A stretch of 64,000 nt of DNA from Firm-08 sp045546995. GTDB lineage: Bacteria; Bacillota; Clostridia; Oscillospirales; QAKW01. The DNA is taken from positions 4,951 to 68,950 of the forward strand of contig JAZQDW010000067.1 in NCBI GenBank assembly GCA_045546995.1. Direction: 5' to 3'. Position 1 is the first letter of the stretch. Each line of letters begins with the position of its first letter. This document shows positions 8,807 to 17,616 of this stretch, piece by piece. The notes beneath the pieces were generated by a model. The model ran no database searches. It was not told where the DNA came from and saw nothing but the letters and a program-made list of their open reading frames with translations. Position numbers and translations under genes: made by a program.

Positions 8807-9658
8807 TCATTTATAAATATATGTCGTATCCTGCTCCGGTACACCCAGATGCCGGGACGGAAGCTGACCGATGTATTTTTTGTATACGTTTGAAAAATAC
8901 GAAAAATTTTCAAAGCCGCACATCACGGCGACCTGCTTGACAGAATATTTGCCGCTGCGCAGTAATCGCTCGGCATAGCCACAACGCACCGCTTGGATAT
9001 ACTGCAACGGCGTCAAACCAAGATATTGCTTAAAGGCCCGCGCAAAATAGTATTTACTGAAGCCTGCACACGCAGCCATTTCCTCCAACGTCAGTTTTTT
9101 ACCAACGTTGTTTTTAACGTATTCCATCGCCTGGTGCATACATTTTGCCCGTTGATCGTGATGCGCGTGAGTAGTGCGCGGGCTGCTGTACTGCCGGCAC
9201 AGCGCCAGCAACAGCTCCAGCACCGCACTCTTAATGGCGGTTTGCCGAAAAGGTCCGTTTTCCATATATTCGGTAACAACACGCTGATACAACACATTGA
9301 TCTGCTTTTCACGCACGATGGGCTGAAAGTGAAGCGTCTGCTCGTTTATACCATTACTGCGGCAAAAACTGCTATCAATAATAAGACAATGATATTCCAA
9401 TTGTTGTTGTACCGTGACCTGATGCACGGCAAAGGAGTCAATGACCGCAACATCACCGGCAGAAACAGGATAAGACGTGCCGTTGATATACACCGCGCCA
9501 CTGCCCCGGATAAAATATAAGATTTCCGGATTTTCGTGAAAGTTACCCACCGCCGTCGTCGTTAGCCGATCCGTGTGAAAAATAAAGGGCAGTTGATGAC
9601 CGAGCAAATGCGGCTCAAATTTAAAATCACGGGATGAGAGCAATATTTTGTTATCCAT
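8807..9658 (-). CDS. AraC family transcriptional regulator
   Basis: A 283-residue regulator with an N-terminal cupin domain (SAGDVAVIDSFAVHQV around residue 75) and C-terminal paired HTH motifs (LEEMAACAGFSKYYFARAF and VKQVAVMCGFENFSYFSNVY). ATG 9658 is preferred over TTG 9664, because GGAGAA sits 8 bases before the ATG. It is divergent from the GH20 gene across only 83 bp, so control of the hexosaminidase in response to its sugar is the simplest reading. It is also upstream of and co-directional with the flavodoxin. Confidence 0.9.
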   Translation of the reverse strand: MDNKILLSSRDFKFEPHLLGHQLPFIFHTDRLTTTAVGNFHENPEILYFIRGSGAVYINGTSYPVSAGDVAVIDSFAVHQVTVQQQLEYHCLIIDSSFCRSNGINEQTLHFQPIVREKQINVLYQRVVTEYMENGPFRQTAIKSAVLELLLALCRQYSSPRTTHAHHDQRAKCMHQAMEYVKNNVGKKLTLEEMAACAGFSKYYFARAFKQYLGLTPLQYIQAVRCGYAERLLRSGKYSVKQVAVMCGFENFSYFSNVYKKYIGQLPSRHLGVPEQDTTYIYK

Positions 9659-9741
9659 AAGCAATATTCTCCATTTTCATTTACAAAATTATTATATATA
9701 ATCGTATTAAAGAAATCAATAGAAATTAGGAGGTTTTCCAA

Positions 9742-11439
9742 ATGATCCATCTGATTCCGTCCGTAAAAGAATTGCAGTTTTTTAACGACGTCGTAGAAAA
9801 GAAAGCAATATTTTACAAATCCGATACCATAGATGCACGCATTGCAAAAGCGTTGCAAGCATTGCCCTTTGCCGAGGGCGGATTGCCCGTCAGCATAGTG
9901 TGCGGCGAGCAAGGCGAGGCCTATGAACTGAATGTTTCCAATCAAGGTGTTTCCATAAAAGCCGCCGGTCCCGCCGGTGCCTTTTATGCCGTACAGACCT
10001 TGCGGCAATTGTTTGAACAGGACCAACTTCCCTGCGTGAAAATCAAGGACGAGCCCGATTTCCCCTACCGCGGTTTTTATCACGACGTGACCCGCGGCAA
10101 GATCCCTACAATGGAAACGATGAAAAAGCTCATCGACGACATGGCCTACTACAAGATGAACGCCCTGCAATTGTACGTAGAGCATACCTACGAGTTTGAG
10201 GAATATAAAGACGTACACGCCAAGACGGGTTGTCTGACAGCCGCGCAGCTCAAAGAGCTGGACGCCTACTGTGCCGAGCGTTTTATCAGCTTTGAGCCGT
10301 CGCTGTCCACCTTCGGTCATCTCTTTGAGTTGCTCAATCAGGACAAATACGCGCACCTGCGTGTCAACAAGGGCGAATTGGCAAAAAATGCCTGGCATCA
10401 CCGTATGGCCCATCACACCATTGATCCCCTCCATCCTGAAAGCATCGAGATCATCAAAAGTCTGATCGACCAGTACGAGCCTAATTTTACCACCGATATC
10501 TTCAACATTTGCTGTGACGAGACCTTCGATTTGAAACACTACGGCAAAGAAGGCGAGGAGGTCGACACCGGCAAGCTGTACATTGATTTTGTCAAAAAGA
10601 TCATTGCCCATCTGAAGGCGAAGGGCAAAACAGTTATGATGTGGGCCGATATTTTGCTGGAGCATCCCGAAGTGATCGAAGAATTACCCGAGGATACCAT
10701 TTTTCTCAGTTGGCAATACGGCGCCGTCCCCAACGAGCAGAAGATCATCAAATTTAAGGATCTGGGGCGCACGCAGATCGTTTGCCCCGGCACCACCACC
10801 TGGAGCCGTCTGTGTGAGAACCCCAGTATTTCTCAACGCAACATCGCCAAAATGGCAGAATACGGCAAAAAGCACGGCGCTTTGGGTGTGCTGAATACCA
10901 ACTGGGGTGATTATGCCAACCCCTGTTCCCTGGAGCTGGCCATGTTCGGTATGATCTGGGGCGCAGAGAAGTCCTGGTCGGTCAACACACCTGCGGATGA
11001 AAAGTTCAATGATGCCATCAACCATCTGTGCTATCACAACGATCATTTCACCGATTTGCTGTTTGAGCTGAACACCCTGCACAGTCTGGTCAACTGGAAT
11101 GCATTTACACTGTGCTATCACGAAAAGCAAAACGGTCTGCCCACCGATCATCGCGGCATTGCCACCGTTAATATGGTTACCCTGCAGGACGGTTATCTGG
11201 CGCTGAAGAAAAAGCTGGACAAGGAGCCGGAAAGCCCGTTTATCACCGAAATGAAGGTGGCCGCCGAAGGTTTGTGCGTATTGACCGAGTTGACTGCCAA
11301 AATGATTGGCTACAATCTGGAACGCGTAACCGACACCAAAGAATGGCTGGCAAAATACAGCAAGCTGTGGCTGGAGAAAAATCAACCCAACGAGCTGTAC
11401 CGCATCGAAGAAATGATCAATGATTGCGAAAATTACTGA
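9742..11439 (+). CDS. Glycoside hydrolase family 20 (beta-N-acetylhexosaminidase)
   Basis: A 565-residue protein with a GH20b-like N-terminal domain (about 1-95) and a TIM barrel starting near FPYRGFYHDVTRGKIPT. The catalytic Asp-Glu pair is D259-E260 in NICCDETFDL. GH20 enzymes use substrate-assisted catalysis on terminal GlcNAc or GalNAc. No signal peptide is present, so it should act in the cytoplasm on imported oligosaccharides. TAGGAGG precedes the ATG. It is divergently transcribed from an AraC regulator. Exact linkage specificity is unknown; the group includes enzymes annotated only as family 20. Confidence 0.9.
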   Translation: MIHLIPSVKELQFFNDVVEKKAIFYKSDTIDARIAKALQALPFAEGGLPVSIVCGEQGEAYELNVSNQGVSIKAAGPAGAFYAVQTLRQLFEQDQLPCVKIKDEPDFPYRGFYHDVTRGKIPTMETMKKLIDDMAYYKMNALQLYVEHTYEFEEYKDVHAKTGCLTAAQLKELDAYCAERFISFEPSLSTFGHLFELLNQDKYAHLRVNKGELAKNAWHHRMAHHTIDPLHPESIEIIKSLIDQYEPNFTTDIFNICCDETFDLKHYGKEGEEVDTGKLYIDFVKKIIAHLKAKGKTVMMWADILLEHPEVIEELPEDTIFLSWQYGAVPNEQKIIKFKDLGRTQIVCPGTTTWSRLCENPSISQRNIAKMAEYGKKHGALGVLNTNWGDYANPCSLELAMFGMIWGAEKSWSVNTPADEKFNDAINHLCYHNDHFTDLLFELNTLHSLVNWNAFTLCYHEKQNGLPTDHRGIATVNMVTLQDGYLALKKKLDKEPESPFITEMKVAAEGLCVLTELTAKMIGYNLERVTDTKEWLAKYSKLWLEKNQPNELYRIEEMINDCENY

Positions 11440-11463
11440 TTCTTAAAAACAATTTTTACTAAT

Positions 11464-11507
11464 TGATAATAATTACTATTGACAACAAGCCTCTGCTGTG
11501 ATACAAT
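11464..11507 (+). promoter_or_regulatory. perR-rbr promoter with a Fur/PerR-type box
   Basis: TTGACA (11479-11484), 17 bases, TACAAT (11502-11507). Directly upstream, 11464-11478 reads TGATAATAATTACTA. This matches the 7-1-7 Fur-type consensus (TGATAAT-N-ATTATCA) at 12 of 14 defined positions and suggests autoregulation by the Fur-family protein encoded downstream. Confidence 0.75.
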
Positions 11508-11536
11508 GAAACCATCAAGCAGAGGCTTGTTTCATT
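11485..11536. repeat. Two interlocking inverted repeats over the perR promoter
   Basis: A perfect 13-bp repeat (ACAAGCCTCTGCT at 11485-11497, complement at 11518-11530) spans the promoter spacer, -10 and probable start site. A second perfect 8-bp repeat (AATGAAAC 11505-11512, GTTTCATT 11529-11536) interlocks with it. The larger one may terminate GH20 transcription or act as an operator. Confidence 0.7.
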
Positions 11537-11570
11537 AACAAGCACATCAAACGAAAAGAGAGGTGACCAA

Positions 11571-11945
11571 ATGCGTCAAATCAGAAACACCCCCCAACGT
11601 GACATCGTTCGGGAAGCGATGCACGAAAACTACAACCATCCCACCGCTGAAGAGATTTTTGAAAAGATCCATCAAGAGCACCCCTCCATCAGCTTTGCCA
11701 CCGTTTATCGCAACCTGAATCTTTTGGCAGAGCAAGGGGAAATTTTACGGTTGCACATGCCGGAGGGTCCGGATCACTATGACTGCACCACTTCCCCACA
11801 CTATCATTTCTTATGCAGAAAATGCAATCGCATTCAGGACACAGACATCCCCTTTACGGAGGATTTTGATCACATTTGTCCCGAAGGATGCACAGCAGAG
11901 ACTCACGTTTTGACCTTAATCGGTCTATGCCAACATTGTAATTAA
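11571..11945 (+). CDS. perR: Fur family regulator, PerR-like
   Basis: A 124-residue protein with a winged helix (SFATVYRNLNLLAEQGEI, residues 41-58) and a zinc site formed by C82/C85 and C120/C123, the four-Cys structural site typical of PerR/Fur in Firmicutes. H37 and the HYH cluster near 77-79 are candidates for the regulatory metal site. The immediate downstream partner is rubrerythrin, which favours a peroxide-sensing PerR role over iron-sensing Fur, though sequence alone does not decide. A Fur-type box lies in its own promoter. Confidence 0.85.
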   Translation: MRQIRNTPQRDIVREAMHENYNHPTAEEIFEKIHQEHPSISFATVYRNLNLLAEQGEILRLHMPEGPDHYDCTTSPHYHFLCRKCNRIQDTDIPFTEDFDHICPEGCTAETHVLTLIGLCQHCN

Positions 11946-11970
11946 TAATTTTTTTAAAGGAGCGTTTATT

Positions 11971-12507
11971 ATGAATTTGAAAGGTAGCAAAACCGAAAGA
12001 AACTTAATGGAGGCATTTGCCGGCGAAAGCATGGCCAGAAACAAATACACCTATTTTGCCTCCAAAGCAAAAAAAGATGGATACGAGCAGATCGCCGCGA
12101 TCTTCCAGTCCACTGCCGACAACGAAAAGGAGCACGCCAAGCTGTGGTTTAAACTGCTCAATGACGGTATCGGCTCTACCCTGGACAATCTGAGAGCTGC
12201 CGCCGCCGGCGAAAACGAAGAGTGGACCGATATGTATGCCAGAATGGCAAAAGAGGCCCACGAAGAAGGCTTTGAGGATATTGCCCGCCTGTTCGAGGGC
12301 GTAGCCGCCATTGAAAAAGAGCACGAAGAAAGATACCTGAAACTGGTTGAAAACATCGAAAACGGCAGTGTATTTAAGAAAGACAGCAAGGTCGTATGGA
12401 TCTGCCGCAACTGCGGTCACATTGTTGACAGCATCGAAGCTCCCGAATCCTGCCCCGTCTGCGCCCATCCCCAGGCATACTTTGAGTTGCGCGTCATCAA
12501 TTACTAA
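11971..12507 (+). CDS. rbr: Rubrerythrin
   Basis: A 178-residue protein with an N-terminal four-helix diiron domain (E-rich motifs FAGESMARNKY, DNEKEHAKLW, AAIEKEHEERY) and a C-terminal rubredoxin domain with CRNCGH and CPVCAHP. It reduces hydrogen peroxide in anaerobes. It follows perR by 25 bp in one transcription unit with AAAGGAG before the ATG. The unit ends in a strong terminator. Confidence 0.97.
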   Translation: MNLKGSKTERNLMEAFAGESMARNKYTYFASKAKKDGYEQIAAIFQSTADNEKEHAKLWFKLLNDGIGSTLDNLRAAAAGENEEWTDMYARMAKEAHEEGFEDIARLFEGVAAIEKEHEERYLKLVENIENGSVFKKDSKVVWICRNCGHIVDSIEAPESCPVCAHPQAYFELRVINY

Positions 12508-12527
12508 AGACTTCTCCCCTCTTCCGG

Positions 12528-12560
12528 CCCCGTGCGTAAAAAGCACGGGGCTTTCCTTTT
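12528..12560 (+). terminator. Terminator of perR-rbr
   Basis: An 8-bp GC-rich stem CCCCGTGC/GCACGGGG (12528-12550), then CTTTCCTTTT. Confidence 0.9.
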
Positions 12561-12564
12561 ATAA

Positions 12565-12609
12565 AAAACTGCCCCCGTTTATGCGTACAGCACAAACGGG
12601 GGCAGTTTT
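12565..12609. terminator. Bidirectional terminator between rbr and the CPBP operon
   Basis: A perfect 16-bp inverted repeat, AAAACTGCCCCCGTTT (12565-12580) with its complement at 12594-12609. It has A/T tracts on both ends, so it can serve both converging units. Confidence 0.9.
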
Positions 12610-12627
12610 CAACTTTAAAAAATATCA

Positions 12628-13512
12628 TCACAAAATATAGGTAAAAACCATCTTCAAAATACAACCGGCCACAAACAACCACAAACTGATACTGCTCCAA
12701 GGAGAAGCCTTGGAACGGCGTTTGACGTAACGAAGTTTTCCGTGATTTCCACGCTCCGCAATCACCTTTTCCAGCATTTTCAGCACACCGATCAAAATCA
12801 AAAAGAGGATCGCAATGATGAAAATGACAAACAACGTATCTTCCAAAATATAAGTGATATAGTCCTGATGATAAGAGATCATCAACGCCACAAGATTGTT
12901 GAGGATATGGGCGATCAACGCCGGCCAGACTGAATCAAACAGCAAGGTCAGCACGCCAAAGCACATACCGGCCACAAACAGCGACAGCATCGTGATGGGA
13001 TTGGCGTGAAACAGCGCAAAAATCAACGAGGTGATGACCACGGCGCGCACGCTACCGTACTGCTCATACTCGCTCAGCGCCACGCCGCGCAATAACAGTT
13101 CCTCCGTCACGGCGGGCAAAAGCACCATCGTCAGCAATAAAACCAACGGATTCTGGGAGGAAAAACCAACCAACGCCGTGGGCTGCACGGTGGAATTGAC
13201 CGAGGTGAATACCACGGCGCCCAGCACGTTGAGCAAGCCGCAAATCAAACAGATCGCCACACCCATTAACAGTGTAAAAGGGATATATTTTACAGGCAAC
13301 GAATGCAGGCGCATAATGCTTTTGGCTTTTTTGCCGCTTTTCTTGATATAAATCAACATCGGAATGATAAAGATAAAAGCATAAACGAGCATTACGCCCC
13401 AATTACGCAGTTTCAGCCAACCGAAATGCTGCAATGCGCTGAGCGCCAGCAAAAGCGCTAATATAATCAGGCAGAGAAGGGATATTTTATTTTTTCGTGG
13501 TGCTGCTGCCAT
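12628..13512 (-). CDS. CPBP family intramembrane metalloprotease
   Basis: A 294-residue, multi-span membrane protein. The CPBP/Abi motifs are complete: EELLLRG (EExxxR), FALFHANPI (FxxxH) and AHILNNL (HxxxN). The family includes Rce1-like prenyl-protein proteases and bacteriocin self-immunity proteins; the substrate here is unknown. ATG 13512 begins 1 base after the DJ-1 stop and has GTGAGG just ahead, implying translational coupling. It is the last gene of the six-gene operon. Confidence 0.9.
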   Translation of the reverse strand: MAAAPRKNKISLLCLIILALLLALSALQHFGWLKLRNWGVMLVYAFIFIIPMLIYIKKSGKKAKSIMRLHSLPVKYIPFTLLMGVAICLICGLLNVLGAVVFTSVNSTVQPTALVGFSSQNPLVLLLTMVLLPAVTEELLLRGVALSEYEQYGSVRAVVITSLIFALFHANPITMLSLFVAGMCFGVLTLLFDSVWPALIAHILNNLVALMISYHQDYITYILEDTLFVIFIIAILFLILIGVLKMLEKVIAERGNHGKLRYVKRRSKASPWSSISLWLFVAGCILKMVFTYIL

Positions 13513-13513
13513 A

Positions 13514-14062
13514 TTATACCTCACAAGCAAGCTCTTGTTTTAAAGCTTCCATTCTTTCTTTACCGCAAAGCGTCTCCACCAGTACCAGAGAAAATTCCAT
13601 TGCCGTGGCCGCTGAGCGGGAGGTGATGATCTTCCCGGACTTGCAGACTGCCTTTTTACTGAGTTTGGCGCCAAGCAGTCCATCCTCCATACCGGGATAA
13701 CAGGTTGCTTCCCGATCCATCAACAGAAACATACGTCCCAAAATGGTAGGGGCGGCACAAATGGCGGCAATCCACGCATCCTGCTTCTCCGCGCGACGAA
13801 TCATATCCCGAACGAAATGCGATTCTTCCAATCTTTGATAACCGGGATAGCCACCGGGCAGGATGAGCATTTCCATATCACGCAAATCATCTGTCACACG
13901 CTCCTCGGTGCAATCAGCGACCACCGTAACACCGCGGGCACCCGTGACCTCCCGATTTCTGATACTGACCGTCTTTACCGGCACGTCACAGCGGCGCAAC
14001 AAATCTACAGGCGTCAGCGCCTCCACCTCTTCAAAGCCGTCGGCAAGTAAAACGTAAACCAT
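13514..14062 (-). CDS. DJ-1/PfpI family protein (YajL-like)
   Basis: A 182-residue class I glutamine amidotransferase-like protein. The nucleophile Cys sits in AAICAAPTIL near residue 103, and the acidic partner in FEEVEALTPVD near the N-terminus; this pattern marks the DJ-1/YajL/ThiJ group (deglycase or chaperone roles have been proposed for relatives). Its ATG overlaps the previous stop by one base (TAATG), and the CPBP gene follows after one base. Confidence 0.9.
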   Translation of the reverse strand: MVYVLLADGFEEVEALTPVDLLRRCDVPVKTVSIRNREVTGARGVTVVADCTEERVTDDLRDMEMLILPGGYPGYQRLEESHFVRDMIRRAEKQDAWIAAICAAPTILGRMFLLMDREATCYPGMEDGLLGAKLSKKAVCKSGKIITSRSAATAMEFSLVLVETLCGKERMEALKQELACEV

Positions 14063-14925
14063 TATTTCTTCTCCATTTCAACCTCGTATTTATGAACGAT
14101 CAGCGCCGGCGCATAAGACATCTTGGCCTTCCGCAGGCCCTTCTCCCCTGAATCGTCCTCACGATTGATATATTCATATCCGTTACAATAAGCACGGACG
14201 AATTCACGATTGATCATCGGATAGGCGCCGCGAACGTAATGAAGCGCCTTTTCCACGTGTACGCAATAGGTCTGCGCCGTGATCGGCTCGCCGTAGGAAT
14301 AGGCAACGATATCGCCGCCCGCATACAGCACCAGTCCGTCCAGACCCATTTGCAAAAACTGCTGCAGTTCGAGTTCTGCCGCATCCAGCTCATCCTGTAA
14401 ATTTTCGTCCAATTCCCGTTCGGCCGCCCACATTTGATGAAAGCGCACCACGTCGGACAGGTTATCCGCTGTGATGGGGGCGACATACCAATCAGGATAA
14501 TCCCGAACAAAGGCATTGATATGATTCCGCTTTGCCGCCAATTTTTTCCCGGTCAACTCCGCCAACGGCTCCCGCCGGTAGAGATAATCCGACCATCGGC
14601 GATCGTAAAAAGCGCGAATATGGGTAAAATACTGCTCCAAAAACGAAAAATCTTCGTTTTCGACGGCAAACATTGCCACCTTTTCCGTCGGATAAAGCTC
14701 GATCACCTTTTGCAGAGCCGCCGCGCGGTTTTTACCGATGGGCAACGAATACCGATCCCCCAACCGACAGACCAGGGTGTCCATCACGTTGGCCACCTCA
14801 ATACCAAAGGTATTACCCCAGGTATAAAGGTTTGCAAAGCTTTCCTCACAACTCTTATGTTTGGTTTCCGCCATGACGGCACGGATCCATTCACGGTCGG
14901 CAAGGGTCACCTTGTGAAAATCCAT
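14062..14925 (-). CDS. DUF2156 (phosphatidylglycerol lysyltransferase C-terminal-like) protein
   Basis: A 287-residue GNAT-fold protein of the DUF2156/LPG_synthase_C type. It begins MDFHKVTLADREWI and contains the family's ESFANLYTWG and KKLAAKRNHINAF segments. There are no membrane spans, so it is not a full MprF. Relatives are annotated as aminoacyl transferases acting on lipids or other acceptors, but no substrate can be stated here. It sits between tmk and the DJ-1 gene with 1-base junctions. Confidence 0.85.
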   Translation of the reverse strand: MDFHKVTLADREWIRAVMAETKHKSCEESFANLYTWGNTFGIEVANVMDTLVCRLGDRYSLPIGKNRAAALQKVIELYPTEKVAMFAVENEDFSFLEQYFTHIRAFYDRRWSDYLYRREPLAELTGKKLAAKRNHINAFVRDYPDWYVAPITADNLSDVVRFHQMWAAERELDENLQDELDAAELELQQFLQMGLDGLVLYAGGDIVAYSYGEPITAQTYCVHVEKALHYVRGAYPMINREFVRAYCNGYEYINREDDSGEKGLRKAKMSYAPALIVHKYEVEMEKK

Positions 14926-14926
14926 C

Positions 14927-15592
14927 TTACAAAACCTCTTGTTTTACAATACTGTAGATCCGCTCGGCGTTTTCTTCGATGGAAAAGGCGTGAGTATCAT
15001 CACACAGGCGTACCACGCGCCAATCCCAATACTCACCGGCATACAACGCACTTTTTCTGCAAAAACGCAAATACTCGATATCCTTTTCGTGGATATCCTT
15101 TTTCCCCTCGTCTCCGTGATAGCGGCCGGTCATCAGCCGTTGGGAGATGTCGGGATCCATATCCAGATACAACGTGATATCCGGGCGAGGCAATCCCAGC
15201 AGGGTGTATTCATATTCCTCCAGCCACCGCAAAAAGGCATCCCATTCGTCGGCGGGCAGTTTGCCCATCTGATGGGTGGCGTTACTGGTGGTATAGCGAT
15301 CGGCGATGATGATGCCGCCGTTATTATAAAAATCCTGCCAGTATTTCTTATAGCTTGCAAACCGATCCACCGCATAAAACGAGGAGGCGGCATAAGCGTT
15401 GACGTCCTCCGGTCGGGTGCCGAATTCGCCGCCAAGATACATCTTAACCAATTCACTGGAACGCTCGTTATAATCGGGGAAGGTGATTTTTTTCACCTGC
15501 AACCCTTCCTCGGTCAGCCGTTGCGCCAGACGTGCGGCGTGTGTCCCCTTGCCACTACCGTCCAGACCCTCCAGCACGATCAATTTTCCCAT
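14927..15592 (-). CDS. tmk: Thymidylate kinase
   Basis: A 221-residue dTMP kinase. The P-loop GLDGSGKGT is at residues 9-17, the base/LID motif DRYTTSNATHQMGKLP is centrally placed, and YLDMDPDISQRLM follows. It phosphorylates dTMP to dTDP. ATG 15592 is chosen over GTG 15601, because GGGTGAG lies just upstream of the ATG. It begins one base after thyX, whose product is its substrate. Length is a little above the usual ~205-210, with extra residues around the LID. Confidence 0.93.
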   Translation of the reverse strand: MGKLIVLEGLDGSGKGTHAARLAQRLTEEGLQVKKITFPDYNERSSELVKMYLGGEFGTRPEDVNAYAASSFYAVDRFASYKKYWQDFYNNGGIIIADRYTTSNATHQMGKLPADEWDAFLRWLEEYEYTLLGLPRPDITLYLDMDPDISQRLMTGRYHGDEGKKDIHEKDIEYLRFCRKSALYAGEYWDWRVVRLCDDTHAFSIEENAERIYSIVKQEVL

Positions 15593-15593
15593 A

Positions 15594-16325
15594 TTACTCA
15601 CCCAAAAACTTTTCTTTCATTTCCTGCATTTTGCCGCAGGTCATCTTCCCCTCCGGACAACGGCCCTTCAGGCAGGGCGGACCGGCATAACGGAAGATCG
15701 TAGGCGCCACCTCTTTTACCAGCGCGCACATCTGTGTGGCCAGTTCTCTGATCTCCCACTGCGCGCGGTTACAGCACCGCAGGCGGAAGAAGTTGAGCAG
15801 GCTACGGGCGTTCATCGTCATAATCATTTTGGTGGCGCAGGCGTTGGGCAAAACGAAACGGGCATCCTCGATCGCCTTTTTCTCTGCCGCCTTGGCATCC
15901 ATCTGTCCGATATATTTTTGCTCCAGCGTAGCCGCCAGATCCTGATAAGCCGCAAAAATATCCTGCATAGTCTTTTCATATTTGGCCAGCGCCACGGCAT
16001 CCTCGGCAATAGCGGGCGGCGTTACAAAGCTGAAAATATTTTCCTTAACGTATCGTTGGCTCTGCACGCTGAAGGAGGCGATACGGTGCCGTGTAATCTG
16101 CGCCAGCAACGCGCGGCTGACCCCCTCGATACCGAAGGTGAAGGTGATATGCTCAATGGGGCTTTCGTGACCCAAAGAGGCAAGCATCTCCAAAAACTTT
16201 TCCGTTTTTTCCGGCGTCAGACCCTCCATAACCGTATCAATATCTGCGCTGGCATAGCACAACTTGGCCGCCGCGGCAACGGTTTTTTCCCCGTCGGGGG
16301 TATAATTAAGCAGGGTTACCTTCAT
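15594..16325 (-). CDS. thyX: FAD-dependent thymidylate synthase
   Basis: A 243-residue ThyX. The diagnostic motif RHRIASFSVQSQRY fits RHR-x7-S. GHESPIEHITFTF and the C-terminal NARSLLNFFRLR also match. It makes dTMP from dUMP using methylenetetrahydrofolate and reduced flavin. The stop/start junction with tmk is one base, and its own start overlaps the upstream glycosyltransferase stop by 4 bases (ATGA). Confidence 0.96.
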   Translation of the reverse strand: MKVTLLNYTPDGEKTVAAAAKLCYASADIDTVMEGLTPEKTEKFLEMLASLGHESPIEHITFTFGIEGVSRALLAQITRHRIASFSVQSQRYVKENIFSFVTPPAIAEDAVALAKYEKTMQDIFAAYQDLAATLEQKYIGQMDAKAAEKKAIEDARFVLPNACATKMIMTMNARSLLNFFRLRCCNRAQWEIRELATQMCALVKEVAPTIFRYAGPPCLKGRCPEGKMTCGKMQEMKEKFLGE

Positions 16326-17053
16326 TTTGCCTGCCTCCTTTGCTTTTTATATTTGTAAACGCTTACAAAAAACTTGGGCAGTTTCATCATTCGTTTGGCG
16401 CGCCAAGGTTCCTTAAGCAAGCGGTACAGCCATTCCAGACCCAGTTTAATAAAAATCTTGGGCGCCCGTTTTACCGTGCCGGCAAATACATCCAGACTAC
16501 CGCCCAGACCCATCATCAGGCTGATATTAAGTTCCGCCTTATGCTGCATCATCCACTGCTCCTGCTTAGGTACGCCCAGGCAAACGAACAGCGCATCGGT
16601 ATCGGCGGCGTTGATGGCATCTACCACCGGACCGTCCTCTTTGAAATAACCGTCCTGCACGCCGCAGATGATCAGATTGGGATGCGCCTGCTTCATCTTT
16701 TCAGCGGCGGCGGCGGCCACACCGGGCTTGGCCCCCAGCAAAAACAGGCGTTTTCCCTTACGTTCCATTTCAGCCAGCAGGTTCCACGCCAGATCGCAAC
16801 CGGCCACCTTCTGCTTCAGCGGGGTGCCCAAAATCTGCGCGCCCTTGACCACACCGATTCCGTCCGGAATGATATAGTCGGCGCTGCCGATGATCTTGTG
16901 CACGCCCTCGTCCTCAACGCACAGTTGTAAAATTTCTGCATTGGGGGTGACGATCACCCGTTTATCTTTGGTGTCCAAAAAGGCGCTGACATCCTGCACC
17001 GCCTGTTCCATCGTAACGTTTTGAATGGGAATTCCCACAACATCAACTGTCAT
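16322..17053 (-). CDS. WecG/TagA/CpsF family glycosyltransferase
   Basis: A 243-residue GT26 enzyme. Conserved TPNAEIL, DGIGVVKGAQILG, FLLGAKPGVA and CLGVPKQEQWM segments match TagA/WecG. These add ManNAc (or a related sugar) to undecaprenyl-PP-GlcNAc in wall teichoic acid or common antigen synthesis. No other cell-wall glycan gene is adjacent, so the role is inferred from family only. The ATG at 17053 was chosen; a TTG 3 bases earlier is equally well placed behind AAGGAG. It is the first gene of the operon running to 12628. Confidence 0.9.
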   Translation of the reverse strand: MTVDVVGIPIQNVTMEQAVQDVSAFLDTKDKRVIVTPNAEILQLCVEDEGVHKIIGSADYIIPDGIGVVKGAQILGTPLKQKVAGCDLAWNLLAEMERKGKRLFLLGAKPGVAAAAAEKMKQAHPNLIICGVQDGYFKEDGPVVDAINAADTDALFVCLGVPKQEQWMMQHKAELNISLMMGLGGSLDVFAGTVKRAPKIFIKLGLEWLYRLLKEPWRAKRMMKLPKFFVSVYKYKKQRRQAK

Positions 17054-17156
17054 CAAAAATACACTCCTTTATGGGTGGACATACTTGTATTTATTATAAC
17101 AAAATATCAAATATATTGCAATAAATATAAAGAAAAATATAGGATATTCTTTTCTC

Positions 17157-17185
17157 TTTACAAAAGAACAAAGTTGTGCTATACT
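17157..17185 (+). promoter_or_regulatory. Promoter of the small gene at 17225
   Basis: TTTACA (17157-17162), 17 bases, TATACT (17180-17185); the AAAGGAG ribosome site follows shortly before the ATG. Confidence 0.65.
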
Positions 17186-17224
17186 GTTTGGAGAGAAAAA
17201 ACTTACAAAGGAGTTTGATATACT

Positions 17225-17521
17225 ATGGCAGCCGCAAAACAAAAATCCGAATTTTTCACCTATAAGGGTCTGCCCTTCGTTCGCAGCAAAAACTTTATTT
17301 ACTACGGCAATCCCGGCGACAAGCACATTATTTTCATCAACATTCTGGAAACGGACGGCAGCGCCGAGGATCTGCCCACCCGCGTCAGCGTTGAATTATT
17401 GCTGACCGACGAGACGTTACTTCCCAACGAGCGTTCGCTGAAGAAAAAGGAAAAAAGCTCGCTGTACGAAGCATTTGATCTGGGCCAGATCTGGTTGCAG
17501 AGAGCAAACAAGGCAAAATAA
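17225..17521 (+). CDS. Small conserved-looking protein of unknown function
   Basis: A 98-residue soluble protein beginning MAAAKQKSEFFTYKGLPFVR, lysine-rich at both ends, with a central beta-rich segment (FIYYGNPGDKHIIFINILE). No domain is recognised. It has its own promoter, a good AAAGGAG site and its own terminator, so it is a real monocistronic gene. Codon use resembles its neighbours. The pattern recalls small Clostridia-restricted proteins with a 'kG.P.vR..n.iYYGn' start, but that is memory of a pattern, not a search result. Confidence 0.8.
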   Translation: MAAAKQKSEFFTYKGLPFVRSKNFIYYGNPGDKHIIFINILETDGSAEDLPTRVSVELLLTDETLLPNERSLKKKEKSSLYEAFDLGQIWLQRANKAK

Positions 17522-17525
17522 TTAA

Positions 17526-17556
17526 AAAGGTGACGGGTTTCCGTCACCTTTTTTCT
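17526..17556 (+). terminator. Terminator of the small gene
   Basis: AAAGGTGACGG (17526-17536), GTTT loop, CCGTCACCTTT (17541-17551), then T-rich sequence. Confidence 0.9.
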
Positions 17557-17585
17557 TGCAAAAGCACCGAAGATCAGAGTACAAT
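17556..17585 (+). promoter_or_regulatory. Promoter of the TRIC channel gene
   Basis: TTGCAA (17556-17561), 18 bases, TACAAT (17580-17585), starting right behind the previous terminator. Confidence 0.6.
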
Positions 17586-17616
17586 ATATATAAGATTTCA
17601 AGAGAGGGCGTACAGT

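Noticed and set aside
9562..10665. A long minus-strand open frame opposite the GH20 gene
   Set aside because: It overlaps a clear GH20 with catalytic residues, and no domain, promoter or start site supports it.
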